Made by a program: the position numbers and the translations under genes. DNA of 15,046 bases from Oscillospiraceae bacterium (GTDB lineage: Bacteria > Bacillota > Clostridia > Oscillospirales > Acutalibacteraceae): the NCBI GenBank assembly GCA_029004655.1, contig JAQVYP010000026.1:1-15046 (forward strand), in the 5' to 3' direction. Of the stretch, positions 14,866-15,046 are shown one piece after another. The notes beneath the pieces are model-generated. The model had not been told where the DNA came from. It searched no databases and was given only the letters and a program-made list of their open reading frames with translations. Every line of letters begins with the position of its first letter. Within the stretch, counting starts at the first letter, position 1.

Positions 14866-15026
14866 TTATACTAATTCCAAATAAAAATCAACCAATCTTC
14901 GCGGTCTTTTGTTTGCGAGACTGCGTTGTCGTTCTCGGCGGGCGATAGCCCGCCTTCGTCCTCCGCCTTGTCTCACAAACAAAATCCTCGCAAATCTTGG
15001 TCACTTTTTAATTGGAATTAGTATTA
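14866..15026. mobile_element. Miniature inverted-repeat transposable element, copy B (complete, 155 bp)
   Basis: The core 14869-15023 has perfect 12-bp terminal inverted repeats (TACTAATTCCAA/TTGGAATTAGTA) and imperfect pairing over most of its length, with a GC-rich centre GGCGGGC-GATA-GCCCGCC (14937-14954). Direct TTA triplets flank it (14866-14868, 15024-15026), suggesting a 3-bp target duplication. It contains no plausible transposase and is probably mobilised in trans. A TNA-type 3-bp target is known for some IS5-family elements (IS1031 group), a tentative link. Its first 121 bases are identical, inverted, to positions 1-121. Confidence 0.85.
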
Positions 15027-15046
15027 ATTTCTGCCACCGAGCTTCC

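Larger units (their letters stand above)
14725..15035. repeat. Possible second miniature element (12-bp inverted ends), interrupted by the 155-bp element
   Basis: GGCAGAAATTAA at 14725-14736 is the exact reverse complement of TTAATTTCTGCC at 15024-15035. Removing the 155-bp element and one TTA copy would bring the pair to the ends of a unit of about 153 bp. It holds two hairpins and no gene. No flanking duplication is seen. Suggestive only. Confidence 0.35.

Noticed and set aside
14748..14948. Open frame of 66 codons on the plus strand
   Set aside because: It runs through the post-recR hairpin and into the miniature element; it has no ribosome binding site and its codons are dictated by the repeats.

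Overview
This window reads as a chromosomal segment of an AT-rich, low-GC Gram-positive bacterium (Firmicutes). A Clostridia/Oscillospirales-type gut bacterium is my inference. The main evidence is the order SRP RNA - dnaX - ebfC - recR, a classic Firmicutes arrangement, together with a MecA-like adaptor protein, strong AGGAGG-type ribosome binding sites and a bacterial RING-finger/DUF2628-like membrane protein pair. Most of the window is housekeeping sequence. The less ordinary content is in the small ORF, the mobile repeats and the zinc-finger membrane proteins.

Layout: (1) 1-1906, minus strand: a 43-residue membrane mini-protein followed by a phosphoglucomutase/phosphomannomutase gene that ends at a strong terminator; a short miniature element sits between the two genes, exactly at the stop codon of the small one. 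(2) 2063-3290: a MecA-like gene (plus) and rpe (minus) converge and overlap by 20 bp. (3) 3475-6063, plus: two TrkA-type regulators and an O-acetylhomoserine sulfhydrylase gene form one apparent operon behind a good promoter. (4) 6122-11747, minus: a seven-gene run, hisH, hisF, a left-handed beta-helix protein, a Nudix hydrolase, a RING/zinc-ribbon DUF2628-like protein, a zinc-ribbon DUF2628-like paralogue and galU. Gaps are tiny or the genes overlap. It ends at a bidirectional terminator facing the previous operon. (5) 11881-14682, plus: SRP RNA, dnaX, ebfC, recR. (6) 14683-15046: non-coding sequence with hairpins and a complete 155-bp miniature transposable element.

The window is bracketed by two copies of that miniature element in opposite orientation. 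The first 121 bases match the right-hand copy exactly. All element ends visible here carry TACTAATYC-type termini next to TTA, which suggests a TTA target duplication. A 56-bp relative at 1719-1774 shows the same rule and lets the pre-insertion operon be reconstructed.

Functionally the region combines central carbon and sugar-nucleotide metabolism (phosphohexomutase, galU, rpe), sulfur amino acid synthesis, histidine/purine-linked synthesis (hisHF), potassium-transport regulation, protein targeting (SRP RNA), and replication and recombination (dnaX, recR). I see no CRISPR array, phage module, tRNA or rRNA.
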